Assembly (NCBI GenBank): GCA_041739875.1
Contig: JBGSNA010000305.1
Coordinates: 1 to 64,000 of the forward strand
Reading direction: 5' to 3'
Length of the DNA: 64,000 bases
DNA from: JBBSJZ01 sp041739875
Lineage (GTDB): Bacteria; Planctomycetota; Planctomycetia; Pirellulales; Pirellulaceae
Numbering within the stretch: position 1 is the stretch's first letter; every line of letters begins with the position of its first letter. Positions 1-8,928 of this stretch are shown here, piece after piece. Position numbers and translations under genes: made by a program. The notes below the pieces were generated by a model. The model saw only the letters and a list, made by a program, of their open reading frames with translations, had not been told where the DNA came from and did no database searches.

Positions 1-135
1 CGTGACACTGAGTAACGTGACACTGAGTAACGTGACACTGAGTAACGTGACACTGAGTAACGTGACACTGAGTAACGTGACACTGAGTAACGTGACACTG
101 AGTAACGTGACACTGAGTAACGTGACACTGAGTAA
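1..135. repeat. 15-bp tandem repeat array, 9 perfect copies, truncated by window edge
   Basis: Nine identical head-to-tail copies of CGTGACACTGAGTAA fill the first 135 bases and the array probably continues to the left. On the + strand one frame is open from the edge, reading VTLSN repeats, and closes at TAG 155-157. On the minus strand all three frames are open through the array; an ATG at 160 would read nine residues and then TQCHV repeats off the edge. So it could be the end of a repeat protein, the start of one on the other strand, or an intergenic minisatellite. The perfect identity suggests recent expansion. Confidence 0.95.
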
Positions 136-222
136 CAACAGCAACCACGCTTCCTAGCATCTCTACATCGGGCTTACCGGATTTATCGGTATTAAGCGTG
201 CGGGGATCGGGTGTGTCTGAGT

Positions 223-1179
223 TTAAAGAGCCTCGATTCCGGCTGCTGATTTAGCAAACTCACGCAAGGGCTTGGGGAGCGGGAAGTGGACGTTCTCTTC
301 GCGAATCGATTGAGATTCGATGACGCCGTTGAATTTCGTAACAAGCCAGTCGACCGTGGCTTGGACGACGGATTCAGGGGCGCTTGCGCCAGCGGTGATC
401 AGCACCGATTGCGCATCGTGGAATTGAGTGGCATCGAGGTCTTGAGGGCCATCGACTAGGTAGGCTCGTTTGCCTTGCTCAATCGCAAGTTCTCGCAACC
501 GTTGGCTGTTGCTACTATTTTGGCTTCCGAGGACTAAAACGATGTCCACATCAGGGCTGAGCAATCGCACGGCTTCTTGGCGATTTTGAGTTGCATAACA
601 AATGTCGTCCTTCGGTGGGCTGTTGATCTCGGGGAAACGCTCACGAAGTCGACGGATGACGCGATTGGCATCGTCGACACTGAGCGTCGTTTGCGTGAGG
701 TACGCGAGCTTGGTTCCGGGAGCAAACTCGAGCGCATCAACACCTTTTTCGTCTTCGACAAGCACGATGGCTTCGGGGGCTTCGCCCATGGTGCCGAGCA
801 CCTCGTCGTGGCCTTCATGGCCGATAAGGATAATCGTGTAACCAGCCTTGGCGTACTTAATCGCCTCGAGATGGACCTTGGTTACAAGCGGGCACGTGGC
901 ATCAAGCGCGTGGAGATTTCGAGCTCGAGCGGCTTGTCGTATCTCCGGCGAGACACCGTGTGCTGAAAACAGCAACACGCTGCCTTCAGGCGCCTCGTCG
1001 ATCGAGTCGATGAAGACGGCACCTTGTTCACGAAACGTGTTAACGACGTATTGGTTATGGACGATCTCGTGGTACACATAAACCGGCGGCCCAAATTTCT
1101 TCAGAGTCAGTTCAAGCGATTGGATCGCCATATTCACGCCGGCACAGAAGCCTCGTGGTGCCGCCAAGATAATCTTCAT
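223..1179 (-). CDS. ispH: 4-hydroxy-3-methylbut-2-enyl diphosphate reductase
   Basis: Last step of the MEP pathway: an iron-sulfur enzyme that reduces HMBPP to IPP and DMAPP in the cytoplasm. The 318-residue length matches the family (E. coli about 316). The three cluster cysteines are visible at C12 (GFCAG), C96 (DATCPLV) and C194 (DICYATQ), with the conserved His/Glu segments between them. I chose ATG 1179, which begins MKIILAAPRGFCAG as in homologues; the frame stays open upstream but that part has no IspH character. A GAAGGA-like ribosome site lies about 10 bases before the start. It is divergent from hpnC (88 bases between starts), which consumes the prenyl diphosphates this route supplies, so a shared regulatory region is plausible. 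Confidence 0.96.
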   Translation of the reverse strand: MKIILAAPRGFCAGVNMAIQSLELTLKKFGPPVYVYHEIVHNQYVVNTFREQGAVFIDSIDEAPEGSVLLFSAHGVSPEIRQAARARNLHALDATCPLVTKVHLEAIKYAKAGYTIILIGHEGHDEVLGTMGEAPEAIVLVEDEKGVDALEFAPGTKLAYLTQTTLSVDDANRVIRRLRERFPEINSPPKDDICYATQNRQEAVRLLSPDVDIVLVLGSQNSSNSQRLRELAIEQGKRAYLVDGPQDLDATQFHDAQSVLITAGASAPESVVQATVDWLVTKFNGVIESQSIREENVHFPLPKPLREFAKSAAGIEAL

Positions 1180-1267
1180 TATGTTAAAATCCTTCGCCTC
1201 AAGCGACATCCGGCGTATTCGTTTTGTTTTCGCTCTGTGTTGTTTGCTCTGTGTGTAGAATAACCGC

Positions 1268-2200
1268 GTGGTCAACCTTTCGTCTAACCGGTTTGAAGCG
1301 GACAATCGCTCGGAAGCACATTCCGATGCCCCCGTTTCGCTTGCCCAGGCGGAGATTTTCTGTCGGCGGCTCGCAAAAAGCCATTACGAGAACTTTCTCG
1401 TGGCGACCGTTTTCTTGCCACGACGGTTGCGGCAACCGTTCTTTAACGTCTATGCGTTCTGCCGCACTGCCGACGATTTGGCTGACGAATCGCCTAGTCC
1501 GGAGATCGCCAGCGAGGAGCTTGATCGCTTCCAATCTCTCCTTGATCAGGCCTTTGCCGGTCGGCCTCACAGTGAGATTTTTGTCGCTTTGAAGCACACG
1601 GCGACGCAATTTGAGCTGCCTCAGGAGCCGTTTGATCGATTGCTTATCGCTTTCCGGCAGGACCAAACTCAAACTCGTTACGAGACTCGTGCCGAGTTGC
1701 TCCATTATTGTCACCATTCGGCCAATCCCGTGGGCGAAATCTTGCTTCGATTGTGCGGATGTCTTTCGACGGAGAACGTGCGGCTCTCGGATCAAATCTG
1801 TACCGGGTTGCAACTCGTTAATTTTTGGCAAGATGTGAAGCGGGACTTCGCAATTGGCCGCATCTACTTGCCTCGGGAGACCATGCACCGGTTCCATGTG
1901 AGTGAGGATGAGTTGCGGACTGATTCCGCCTCGAGCAAGCTGCGGCAAGCCATTGCCGTTGAAACTGAGTATGCGGAGCAGTGCTTGCTTCGGGGCTTAT
2001 CTCTAGCCGAGGTGGTTCCACCGTGGTTCGCTCGCGACGTGCAGCTGTTTGTCCATGGTGGAATTGCGGTCGCCCAGGCGATACGGAAACAAGATTTTGA
2101 TGTTCTGCGGACGCGGCCCATCGTCAGTAAACGAGTACAGCTGGGATTATTGGTGAAGGCGTGGCTAGGGCGGTTGAGTGGTCAACCGAGTATCATTTAG
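1268..2200 (+). CDS. hpnC: squalene synthase-like HpnC
   Basis: Trans-isoprenyl diphosphate synthase family, 310 residues, GTG start. In the characterised HpnCDE route HpnC converts presqualene diphosphate to hydroxysqualene. The two aspartate-rich Mg-diphosphate sites are visible: DDLAD at D69-D73, and D189-D193 in QDVKRD followed by GRIYLP. It is the first of three consecutive rightward genes (hpnC, hpnD, hpnE). The split from its paralogue HpnD rests on gene order and on the FCRTADD form of the first motif. The product feeds hopanoid or sterol synthesis at the membrane. Confidence 0.9.
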   Translation: MVNLSSNRFEADNRSEAHSDAPVSLAQAEIFCRRLAKSHYENFLVATVFLPRRLRQPFFNVYAFCRTADDLADESPSPEIASEELDRFQSLLDQAFAGRPHSEIFVALKHTATQFELPQEPFDRLLIAFRQDQTQTRYETRAELLHYCHHSANPVGEILLRLCGCLSTENVRLSDQICTGLQLVNFWQDVKRDFAIGRIYLPRETMHRFHVSEDELRTDSASSKLRQAIAVETEYAEQCLLRGLSLAEVVPPWFARDVQLFVHGGIAVAQAIRKQDFDVLRTRPIVSKRVQLGLLVKAWLGRLSGQPSII

Positions 2201-2307
2201 CAAACTCATGCACTGGACGTCACTGTATCGCACTGCACTGTATCGCCCCGAGCTGCGCCGCATTACCCTGCCCTACCCCGTCTTGCCAGTCAATTAGCCG
2301 TTCTGCA
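2201..2307 (+). promoter_or_regulatory. hpnC-hpnD spacer with short direct repeat and C-rich tract
   Basis: This 107-base spacer contains CACTGTATCGC twice in a 15-base period (about 2221-2247), then a C-rich tract at 2266-2280 with overlapping CCCTGCCC and CCCTACCC. The hpnD frame is open through it, but the translation is Cys/Pro/Ser-rich low complexity unlike any synthase, so the gene more likely starts at ATG 2308. The tract is one of seven similar ones in the window, all on the + strand. Confidence 0.6.
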
Positions 2308-3300
2308 ATGACATCACCCCATTCCGTTGCCGCCAGCTACCGACATGTTCGGCGAATTGCGCGTCGTAGTGGAAGCAATTTCTATCGATCGTTTTGGTTG
2401 CTACCTCGCAACAAGCGAGATGCGATGTGTGCCTTGTACGCGTTCGCACGTGTGACAGATGATCTTGGTGATTGTCACGAACCCGCTGCGCTGCGAAAAG
2501 CGTGGTTGAATTGGTGGCGTCAAACGACCGCTTTGAATGTGATCAGCGAGACGCTGCCTTCTCGAATTGTATTCGCCGAGGGGCTAAGCAGCGACACCAA
2601 GTCCTGGCCGATTGATCTGCACCAGCGGGCTGAGGAGATTTTTCCTGCATTGCAAGATGCCGTGCATCAGTACGACATTCCAACGCGATACCTGTTGGAG
2701 ATCATCGATGGCGTGATCGCTGACCAGCAGAAGACTCGCTTTGACACGTTTGAACAATTGGAGCACTACTGTTATCTCGTTGCTTCAGCCGTCGGACTCG
2801 CCTGCGTACACATCTGGCAGTTCAATCCGCCGTTACCGACCCAGGCTGCAGTGGATTGTGGTCTTGCGTTCCAATTGACGAATATACTTCGCGATGTCGC
2901 TGAGGATGCCGCGCGCGGACGTATCTATTTGCCTCGCCAGCATTACGAACAGCATGGATTGTGCGAAGACGACCTGCTCAGTCCACGGCCGGATGACCGA
3001 TTCAAGTGTCTAATCGCAGATGAAATTTCGCGTGCCAAGCGACTGTTCGAATCGGGTTGGCAGGTCTGGGACTCGCTGCACCCAGACGGACGTCCGATCT
3101 TTAGCATGATGTGGCGAACGTATCGGCGTTTGCTCGAAACGATTGAAAAAGACCCAGGAGCGGTCACGAGTCGCCGCATTCGATTGTCGACGCGACAGCG
3201 TTTTGAGTTGGTGTCTCAACATTTCTGGGCGCCCCAGTTTAGGCGATTACCCGTGCCGCCTTGGGGTGACTTGCCCTCGACTAGATCGGGTGAGTTGTGA
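2308..3300 (+). CDS. hpnD: presqualene diphosphate synthase HpnD
   Basis: Second trans-isoprenyl diphosphate synthase of the module, 330 residues from ATG 2308. In characterised systems HpnD condenses two farnesyl diphosphates into presqualene diphosphate. The first aspartate motif is at D51-D55 (VTDDLGD) and the second in NILRDVAEDAARG, followed by RIYLP. An in-frame ATG at 2161 would overlap hpnC and add 49 Cys/Pro-rich residues with no family match, so I reject it. Its TGA overlaps the GTG of hpnE in GTGA, a sign of translational coupling. Confidence 0.92.
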   Translation: MTSPHSVAASYRHVRRIARRSGSNFYRSFWLLPRNKRDAMCALYAFARVTDDLGDCHEPAALRKAWLNWWRQTTALNVISETLPSRIVFAEGLSSDTKSWPIDLHQRAEEIFPALQDAVHQYDIPTRYLLEIIDGVIADQQKTRFDTFEQLEHYCYLVASAVGLACVHIWQFNPPLPTQAAVDCGLAFQLTNILRDVAEDAARGRIYLPRQHYEQHGLCEDDLLSPRPDDRFKCLIADEISRAKRLFESGWQVWDSLHPDGRPIFSMMWRTYRRLLETIEKDPGAVTSRRIRLSTRQRFELVSQHFWAPQFRRLPVPPWGDLPSTRSGEL

Positions 3301-4748
3301 ACGAGCCACCGAGAGCCAGAGTGTATGGCGATAAATCAAGGGTGGTGATTGTCGGTGGTGGACTTGCTGGGCTCTCGGCCGCCGAGTGTCTCTCTCGCCT
3401 GTATCCGGACCGATTTGAAGTGACGTTGCTTGAGGCGCGACGAGTCCCCGGAGGTCGTGCTGGTTCGTTTGTCGATCGTGCTTCGGGTGAAACGATCGAC
3501 TATTGCCAGCACGTCGCGATGGGATGCTGTACCAACTTGATCGGTTTGCTTGAGCGTGCAGGGCAACTAAATGAGTGGACTCGATACAAAGAGCTGACGT
3601 TCCTGCATCCGGAGACTCCGCCAAGCAGGTTCTCGCCATCTACGTACCTGCCCGCGCCGCTACATCTAATGGGGTCACTCAAACAATTGCGATATCTTTC
3701 GGCTGAGAACCGAAGTCAATTGAAGCATGGTTTGTGGAGATTGATGCGAACGCCGTCGAATGAGCTTCGTGGCTGCAGAGCAAGCGACTGGCTCGCATCC
3801 AATGGTCAGGATAATTCGACAGTAAAGGCATTTTGGGAAGTGATTTTGGTGAGTGCCTTGGGTGAAGATGTGCGCTGCGTCTCGATGGCAGTCGCACGCA
3901 AAGTCATCATCGACGGATTTGCGGCTGCGCGAGGCGCGGCGGATGTGCTGGTTCCTCGAAAGCCACTTGCTCAGTTGTTTGGTGATTCTCTCGTGCGTTA
4001 CGTTTGCGGATTGGGAGTCTCTGTTTGTCTTGGACAGTCGGTCTCTCGATTTCATCTCGACGCATTAATGGGTTCGGTGCGATCGGTGGAAACTGCGAGC
4101 GGAGATTCATTTTCGGCCGACCAAGTCATCGTGGCGACACCATGGAGAGCCACGGCTCGCTTGATTCACGCCAGCAAAATCGCAGAAGTGTTTCCTGATG
4201 TAGATCAATGGCATGACCTGCCATCGTCGCCTATCACCGGTATGCACTTGTGGCTGGATCGCGAGATCATGCAAAACGACCAAGTCGCGATCGTCGGCAT
4301 GTTGCCACAGTGGGTCTTTCGTCGGCCGATTGAATTGCAAAGGGCTGTGGAAGAACACTACTACCAAGTCGTCATCAGTGCTTCACATGATGTTCGCGGC
4401 GTCGAGGTGAATGAACTCTCTCGCCAGGTCATGAGGGATCTGGCGAGAGTCTTGCCAGAGGCTCGTTCAGCAAAGTTGCTGCGGTCGCAAATCGTCACGG
4501 ATCCGCGTTCCGTGTTTTCGATCACGCCGCAAATCGATGCGATCCGGCCAGTTTCCAGCACCGCGATCCAGGGACTGTACCTAGCCGGCGATTGGATTCA
4601 AACCGGTTGGCCAGCAACGATGGAAGGCGCCGTGATCAGCGGTTTGATGGCCGCCAATGGCTTTCTTGCAAGTGAAGGGCTGGCGACGGAGCCGATCGAT
4701 GGTGGGCTGAAGCGAGGCTGGCTCGCCAAGGCGATCATTCGAAACTAG
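3297..4748 (+). CDS. hpnE: hydroxysqualene dehydroxylase HpnE (FAD-dependent)
   Basis: FAD-dependent amine oxidase/phytoene desaturase-like protein, 483 residues, GTG start overlapping the hpnD stop. HpnE reductively removes the hydroxyl of hydroxysqualene to give squalene. The dinucleotide-binding motif VIVGGGLAGLSAAE sits at about residues 18-31 and is followed by an acidic strand end and an RRVPGGRAGS segment typical of this desaturase clan; the C-terminal FAD contact is in YLAGDWIQTGWPATMEGA. It completes the FPP-to-squalene route. No squalene-hopene cyclase gene follows in the window. Confidence 0.92.
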   Translation: MNEPPRARVYGDKSRVVIVGGGLAGLSAAECLSRLYPDRFEVTLLEARRVPGGRAGSFVDRASGETIDYCQHVAMGCCTNLIGLLERAGQLNEWTRYKELTFLHPETPPSRFSPSTYLPAPLHLMGSLKQLRYLSAENRSQLKHGLWRLMRTPSNELRGCRASDWLASNGQDNSTVKAFWEVILVSALGEDVRCVSMAVARKVIIDGFAAARGAADVLVPRKPLAQLFGDSLVRYVCGLGVSVCLGQSVSRFHLDALMGSVRSVETASGDSFSADQVIVATPWRATARLIHASKIAEVFPDVDQWHDLPSSPITGMHLWLDREIMQNDQVAIVGMLPQWVFRRPIELQRAVEEHYYQVVISASHDVRGVEVNELSRQVMRDLARVLPEARSAKLLRSQIVTDPRSVFSITPQIDAIRPVSSTAIQGLYLAGDWIQTGWPATMEGAVISGLMAANGFLASEGLATEPIDGGLKRGWLAKAIIRN

Positions 4749-4953
4749 TTGGCTCGCTTAGGCGATTTGAGATCCCAACGTAGATCGACGGATGTTTGAC
4801 GTATGTGTCGTTTGTCTCCCTGCCGTAACTCGCTGCGGTGTCGACCTCCGGCCCGAATATGACTTACCGAAGCGGAACAGCCAACATCACAGGCGACGGG
4901 GGTAGTTTGCGTTCATTCATTCGATATCACGCCTCGAATCTTTTTGCGATCGC

Positions 4954-5910
4954 CTAAGCTTGTCCGATTTCGCCTCGGATTCTGGCGCGGACGTCCGTTG
5001 TGGAGAACGCCAATGCTCCGAGGTGTTCGGCGTTGCTGGCGGCGACGATGGACGCGATTTCGCCACAACGTTTTACGGGCAACCCTTTTGCGAGTGCCAT
5101 CAGGAAGGCGCCATGATAAGTATCGCCACATCCGGTGGTGTCGCGAACGGGGTTGGCTGTGATTGCACTTTGATGCCAAATCGATTCTCGTCGAGTTCCA
5201 ATCCAACTGCCTCGTTCGCCGCATGTCACCGCAACGATCTCCGATGGAAAACATCGTTGAAGAAACGTGATGAGTTCCTCCGGTGAGTCGCTCGCTAAGT
5301 GAGCGTCGCAAGCGATTGAGTGTGCCTTCGCAAAGTGTTCAGCGACGATGAGCACGTCACTGGCTTCGACAAGTGGTAGGACTTCATCGCGATATCGGTG
5401 TGCGCCTCCGTCGAAGGAGACCTTCACACCCTTGGTCTTGGCAACCTCGATTGCGTGCCGACATGCATTGAGATGTCGACCGTTGAGATGCAAGATTTTC
5501 GATGATGCAACTTGCCTAGCAATGGCGTCGTTCCAGGTGATGTCGGGCGCTGTGCCGGGCGAATACACAATCGTGCGATTGCCAGACTCCGCTTCAACGA
5601 GGATGGATGCAACCGAGGCTGTTTCTTCGCTCGTTCGCTGGAGCGTTGACAAGTCAACATTGGCTCGTTGAAGTTCCGCAATGATCGATTCGGATGCAAC
5701 ATCGTCGCCCAGTGAATCAGCCAACGCGACGCGGCCACCGAGCAAGCCCGCCGTCGCCAAAGCAACCGAAACCCCGCCGCCAAGTCCCATCGATCGATGG
5801 CTCGCTCGGATGACGTCTTCGCTATCGGGTAACCGATCGACAACGAGTGCCGTGTCGAGGACAGAAACACCGATCCCGGTAATGTCAAACGTTTTGTTCA
5901 TCGTCGCCAT
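4954..5910 (-). CDS. PfkB-family sugar/nucleoside kinase
   Basis: Ribokinase-like kinase, about 318 residues, ATP-dependent phosphorylation of a sugar or nucleoside. The glycine-rich N-terminal motif (MGLGGGVSVALATAGLLGG) and the C-terminal PfkB signature with the catalytic Asp and anion hole (DTTGCGDTYHGAF) are both clear. The substrate cannot be told from sequence. I chose ATG 5910; a GTG at 5913 and an ATG at 5901 are alternatives. It lies 25 bases after serA in the same direction and is probably the third gene of a serC-serA-pfkB unit. Confidence 0.88.
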   Translation of the reverse strand: MATMNKTFDITGIGVSVLDTALVVDRLPDSEDVIRASHRSMGLGGGVSVALATAGLLGGRVALADSLGDDVASESIIAELQRANVDLSTLQRTSEETASVASILVEAESGNRTIVYSPGTAPDITWNDAIARQVASSKILHLNGRHLNACRHAIEVAKTKGVKVSFDGGAHRYRDEVLPLVEASDVLIVAEHFAKAHSIACDAHLASDSPEELITFLQRCFPSEIVAVTCGERGSWIGTRRESIWHQSAITANPVRDTTGCGDTYHGAFLMALAKGLPVKRCGEIASIVAASNAEHLGALAFSTTDVRARIRGEIGQA

Positions 5911-5935
5911 CACCGAGGATCAATCGCAAATCGAT

Positions 5936-7558
5936 TTAGGAAAGCCAGCTCGGAAGTTCGTCAGCGGCAGGGAGCGTAATCTCTTTTACCTTCGTGACGG
6001 CTTCGATCTTGTTCAGCTCGGTGATTGCGGCTACCGGAGCTTTCATGTCGAGGCTGAGCACACCGATCGATGGACCGCCTGGCGTTTTGCCTTCGCGACC
6101 CACCGCCATTTGAGCGATGTTGACTTGGTGATCACCGAATACGGTGCCGACTCGACCGATGATGCCTGGCACATCGTTGTGAGCGAACACGAGCAATTCA
6201 CCGTCAAGGAACGACTCGAGTCGATATCCGTCGAGCATGATTAGACGCGGCATGTTTTGGCCTAGGATCGCACCACCAGCACGAACCGTTTGCCCGCCAC
6301 CGCTGACTTCGACGGTTAAGCTTGACGTAAACGCACCCTGATCGCGTGTCTTTTCTTCGATCAAGTCGATTCCACGTTCGCGCAACAACATTTCTGCGTT
6401 GATGATGTTCACATCTTCGACGACTCGTTCGAGCAACCCAGCACACAACGCGTTTGTCAGCGTCCGGGTGTCCTTGCCCGCCACTTCGCCGCGATACGTC
6501 ACATTGACTTTGTCGATGCCGCCACCGTGCCACTGTGCCACGAGCAAACCAAGGCGATGAGCGACGTTGAGGAACCCTCTCAAGCTCTCGAGGGTCTTTG
6601 GATCAAGCGATGCGACGTTGACGGAGTGCTTGATCTCGCCTGACTTCAGGTAATTGATAAGCAAGTGGATGCCTTCGACGGCAACCTGCGTTTGCGCTTC
6701 TTCGGTACTCGCACCGAGGTGCGGAGTACAGACCGTATTGGGCATTCCGAATAGCGGGCTTGTCGTGCAAGGTTCTTCGTCATAAACATCGAGCGCAACG
6801 CCACCGATCTTGCCGCTCTTGAGACCTTCAACGAGAGCCGCTTCGTCGTAGATGCCGCCGCGAGCAGCGTTGATCAAGCGAATGCCAGGCTTGACGAGGT
6901 CGAGTTGCGCGTGGCTGATCAGTCCCTTCGTTTCCGGTGTCAGCGGTGTATGGACGGTCATGTAGTCCAATTCTGGAAGCATTTCGTCGACGGTTGCGAC
7001 TCGCTTCACTCCGAGGCTGGCAGCTTGTTCGTCGGTCAAGAATGGGTCAAAAGCGATGACCTTCATGTCAAACGCCAATGCTCGCGAGGCGACTTCTCGA
7101 CCGATGCGGCCCATGCCGACCACACCGAGCGTTTTCCCGGCAAGCTGAGTCCCCATGTAGTTCTTGCGATCCCAGCGGCCTTCGACAAGGCTTTGGTTCG
7201 CCGGAGCGATGCTTCGCGAAAGTGCGAGCATGAGTGCGAAGGCGTGTTCTGCGGTACTCACGGTGTTACCCGCAGGCGTGTTCATCACGACGATACCACG
7301 TCGTGTTGCTGAGGCTTTGTCAATGTTGTCCGTACCGACACCGGCACGCACGATCGCTCGCATTCGCGTGTTGCCTTCGAGCGATTCCGGCGTGATCTTC
7401 ACACCGCTGCGCAGGATCGCACCGTCAAATTCATTGAGCGCCTTGCGAAGGTCTTCGCCTTTGAGGCCAGTGCGGATCTCATACTCGATGCCTTGTTCGG
7501 CATCCAAAATGTCGAGGCCTTCTTGCGCGATGCTGTCCAGAACAATAATACGATGCAT
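5936..7558 (-). CDS. serA: D-3-phosphoglycerate dehydrogenase
   Basis: First enzyme of serine synthesis: oxidises 3-phosphoglycerate to 3-phosphohydroxypyruvate with NAD. At 540 residues it is the long form: substrate domain, Rossmann domain with GVVGMGRIGREVA, catalytic Arg in NAARGGIYDEAAL, the GASTEEAQ segment, then an ASB domain and a C-terminal ACT domain (FAHNDVPGIIGRVGTVFG) that normally senses serine. ATG 7558 begins MHRIIVLDSIA as in homologues. It follows serC by 62 bases in the same direction. Confidence 0.95.
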   Translation of the reverse strand: MHRIIVLDSIAQEGLDILDAEQGIEYEIRTGLKGEDLRKALNEFDGAILRSGVKITPESLEGNTRMRAIVRAGVGTDNIDKASATRRGIVVMNTPAGNTVSTAEHAFALMLALSRSIAPANQSLVEGRWDRKNYMGTQLAGKTLGVVGMGRIGREVASRALAFDMKVIAFDPFLTDEQAASLGVKRVATVDEMLPELDYMTVHTPLTPETKGLISHAQLDLVKPGIRLINAARGGIYDEAALVEGLKSGKIGGVALDVYDEEPCTTSPLFGMPNTVCTPHLGASTEEAQTQVAVEGIHLLINYLKSGEIKHSVNVASLDPKTLESLRGFLNVAHRLGLLVAQWHGGGIDKVNVTYRGEVAGKDTRTLTNALCAGLLERVVEDVNIINAEMLLRERGIDLIEEKTRDQGAFTSSLTVEVSGGGQTVRAGGAILGQNMPRLIMLDGYRLESFLDGELLVFAHNDVPGIIGRVGTVFGDHQVNIAQMAVGREGKTPGGPSIGVLSLDMKAPVAAITELNKIEAVTKVKEITLPAADELPSWLS

Positions 7559-7620
7559 GGGAAACAAGTTTTCAGGTAACGAGATTCAGGTGAAAGGTTA
7601 TAAAACAATAGCGAATGGAC

Positions 7621-8733
7621 TTAGCCATTCTTTGACGCGAAGTCATTCATGAACGATGCGAGCGTTTCGACGCCTTCGCGTGGCATTGCGTTGTAGATAC
7701 TGGCACGGATGCCGCCAACACTGCGGTGACCTTTCAGGCTGGCGAGATCTTGCTTTTCAGCTTCCTTCACGAACTTCGACTCGAGGTCTTCGCTTGGCAA
7801 GCGGAACGTGACGTTCATCAGTGAGCGGCAGTCGGCTTGCGCGTGGCCTTGATAGAACCCACGATGAGCATCGATCACGTCGTAGAGAAGCTGGCTCTTG
7901 GCTTCGTTGATTTGCTTCATCGCAGTCAACCCGCCAACATCGTCCTTGAGCCAATGGGCAACTTTGCCGAGCAAATAGATGGCGAATGTTGGAGGCGTGT
8001 TCCACATCGATTCGGCTTCGAAGTGGTTTTTGTATCGCATGTAACCAGCGGTCGAATCGCTTCCGCCTTCGAGCAGATCTTTACGAATGATGACAACGGT
8101 GACGCCGGCTGGGCCAGCGTTCTTTTGGGCACAGGCGTAAAGAATTCCGTAACGATCCATTTGCAGCGGACGGCAGAGGAAGTCGCTCGAAGCGTCGCTC
8201 ACGAGTGGGACCGACGCTGGGCAGTCAGGCTCGCTTGCGAACTGGACACCTTGGATCGTTTCATTGCTGCAGTAATACAGATACGCCGCATCATCTCGCA
8301 CGGTGTACTCACCTGCTTTGGGCAGGCGGTCATAGTTCGTTGCTTTGCCATCATAAATGGCTTCTGCCTTGCCTTCTTTGGCCGCTTCGGGCAACGCACT
8401 CTTTCCCCAGGTTCCAGTGATCAAGTATTGGGCGGTTTTTCCAGTTCCTGTGAGCAGGTTTTGCGGAATCATCGAGAATTGGAGACGTGAGCCGCCTTGC
8501 AGGAACAGAACCGCATAATCATCGGTCACGCCGAGCAGTGAACGAATCGTCGCTTCCGCGTCATTGGCGATTTCAATGAACAATTTATCGCGGTGGCTGA
8601 TTTCCAGAACCGACGCACCGGCACCGGGCAGACAAAGTAGTTCTTCTTGGACCTGTTGCAGGACTGGCAGCGGCAAAACCGCAGGACCAGCGGAAAAGTT
8701 GTAGACGCGTTGTGCAGTTGCTGTCGCGGCCAT
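7621..8733 (-). CDS. serC: phosphoserine aminotransferase
   Basis: PLP-dependent aminotransferase of serine synthesis (and of the pyridoxal route in some bacteria), 370 residues. NFSAGPAVLP at the N-terminus and the PLP lysine in YACAQKNAGPAGV are diagnostic, with the RASIYNAMP segment near the C-terminus. I chose ATG 8733 (MAATATAQRVYNFSAGPA); the frame continues upstream to 8868 without family character. It is the first gene of the leftward serC-serA-pfkB group and is divergent from putA. Confidence 0.95.
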   Translation of the reverse strand: MAATATAQRVYNFSAGPAVLPLPVLQQVQEELLCLPGAGASVLEISHRDKLFIEIANDAEATIRSLLGVTDDYAVLFLQGGSRLQFSMIPQNLLTGTGKTAQYLITGTWGKSALPEAAKEGKAEAIYDGKATNYDRLPKAGEYTVRDDAAYLYYCSNETIQGVQFASEPDCPASVPLVSDASSDFLCRPLQMDRYGILYACAQKNAGPAGVTVVIIRKDLLEGGSDSTAGYMRYKNHFEAESMWNTPPTFAIYLLGKVAHWLKDDVGGLTAMKQINEAKSQLLYDVIDAHRGFYQGHAQADCRSLMNVTFRLPSEDLESKFVKEAEKQDLASLKGHRSVGGIRASIYNAMPREGVETLASFMNDFASKNG

Positions 8734-8928
8734 GGTCGAACCATTCACAAAAGAGACGTGGAAATCGAAACCGAGGATTCTATGCGGATTGCCGGATCGG
8801 CGGAAGGTTCCCGAATCGATAACCTGACGCATGTGCCTGGCTGTGCATTGCGGCATTACCGTTAACATGGAGGCGTGGCAACCGATGCCCCCAAATTCAG
8901 CTGATTTCTCGACTGACGGCGAACCAAC

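Noticed and set aside
1..135. CRISPR array
   Set aside because: The units are 15 bp, directly adjacent and identical, with no spacers.
2161..2307. hpnD starting at 2161
   Set aside because: The added residues are Cys/Pro-rich, overlap hpnC and cross a repeat and C-rich tract; ATG 2308 gives a normal protein.
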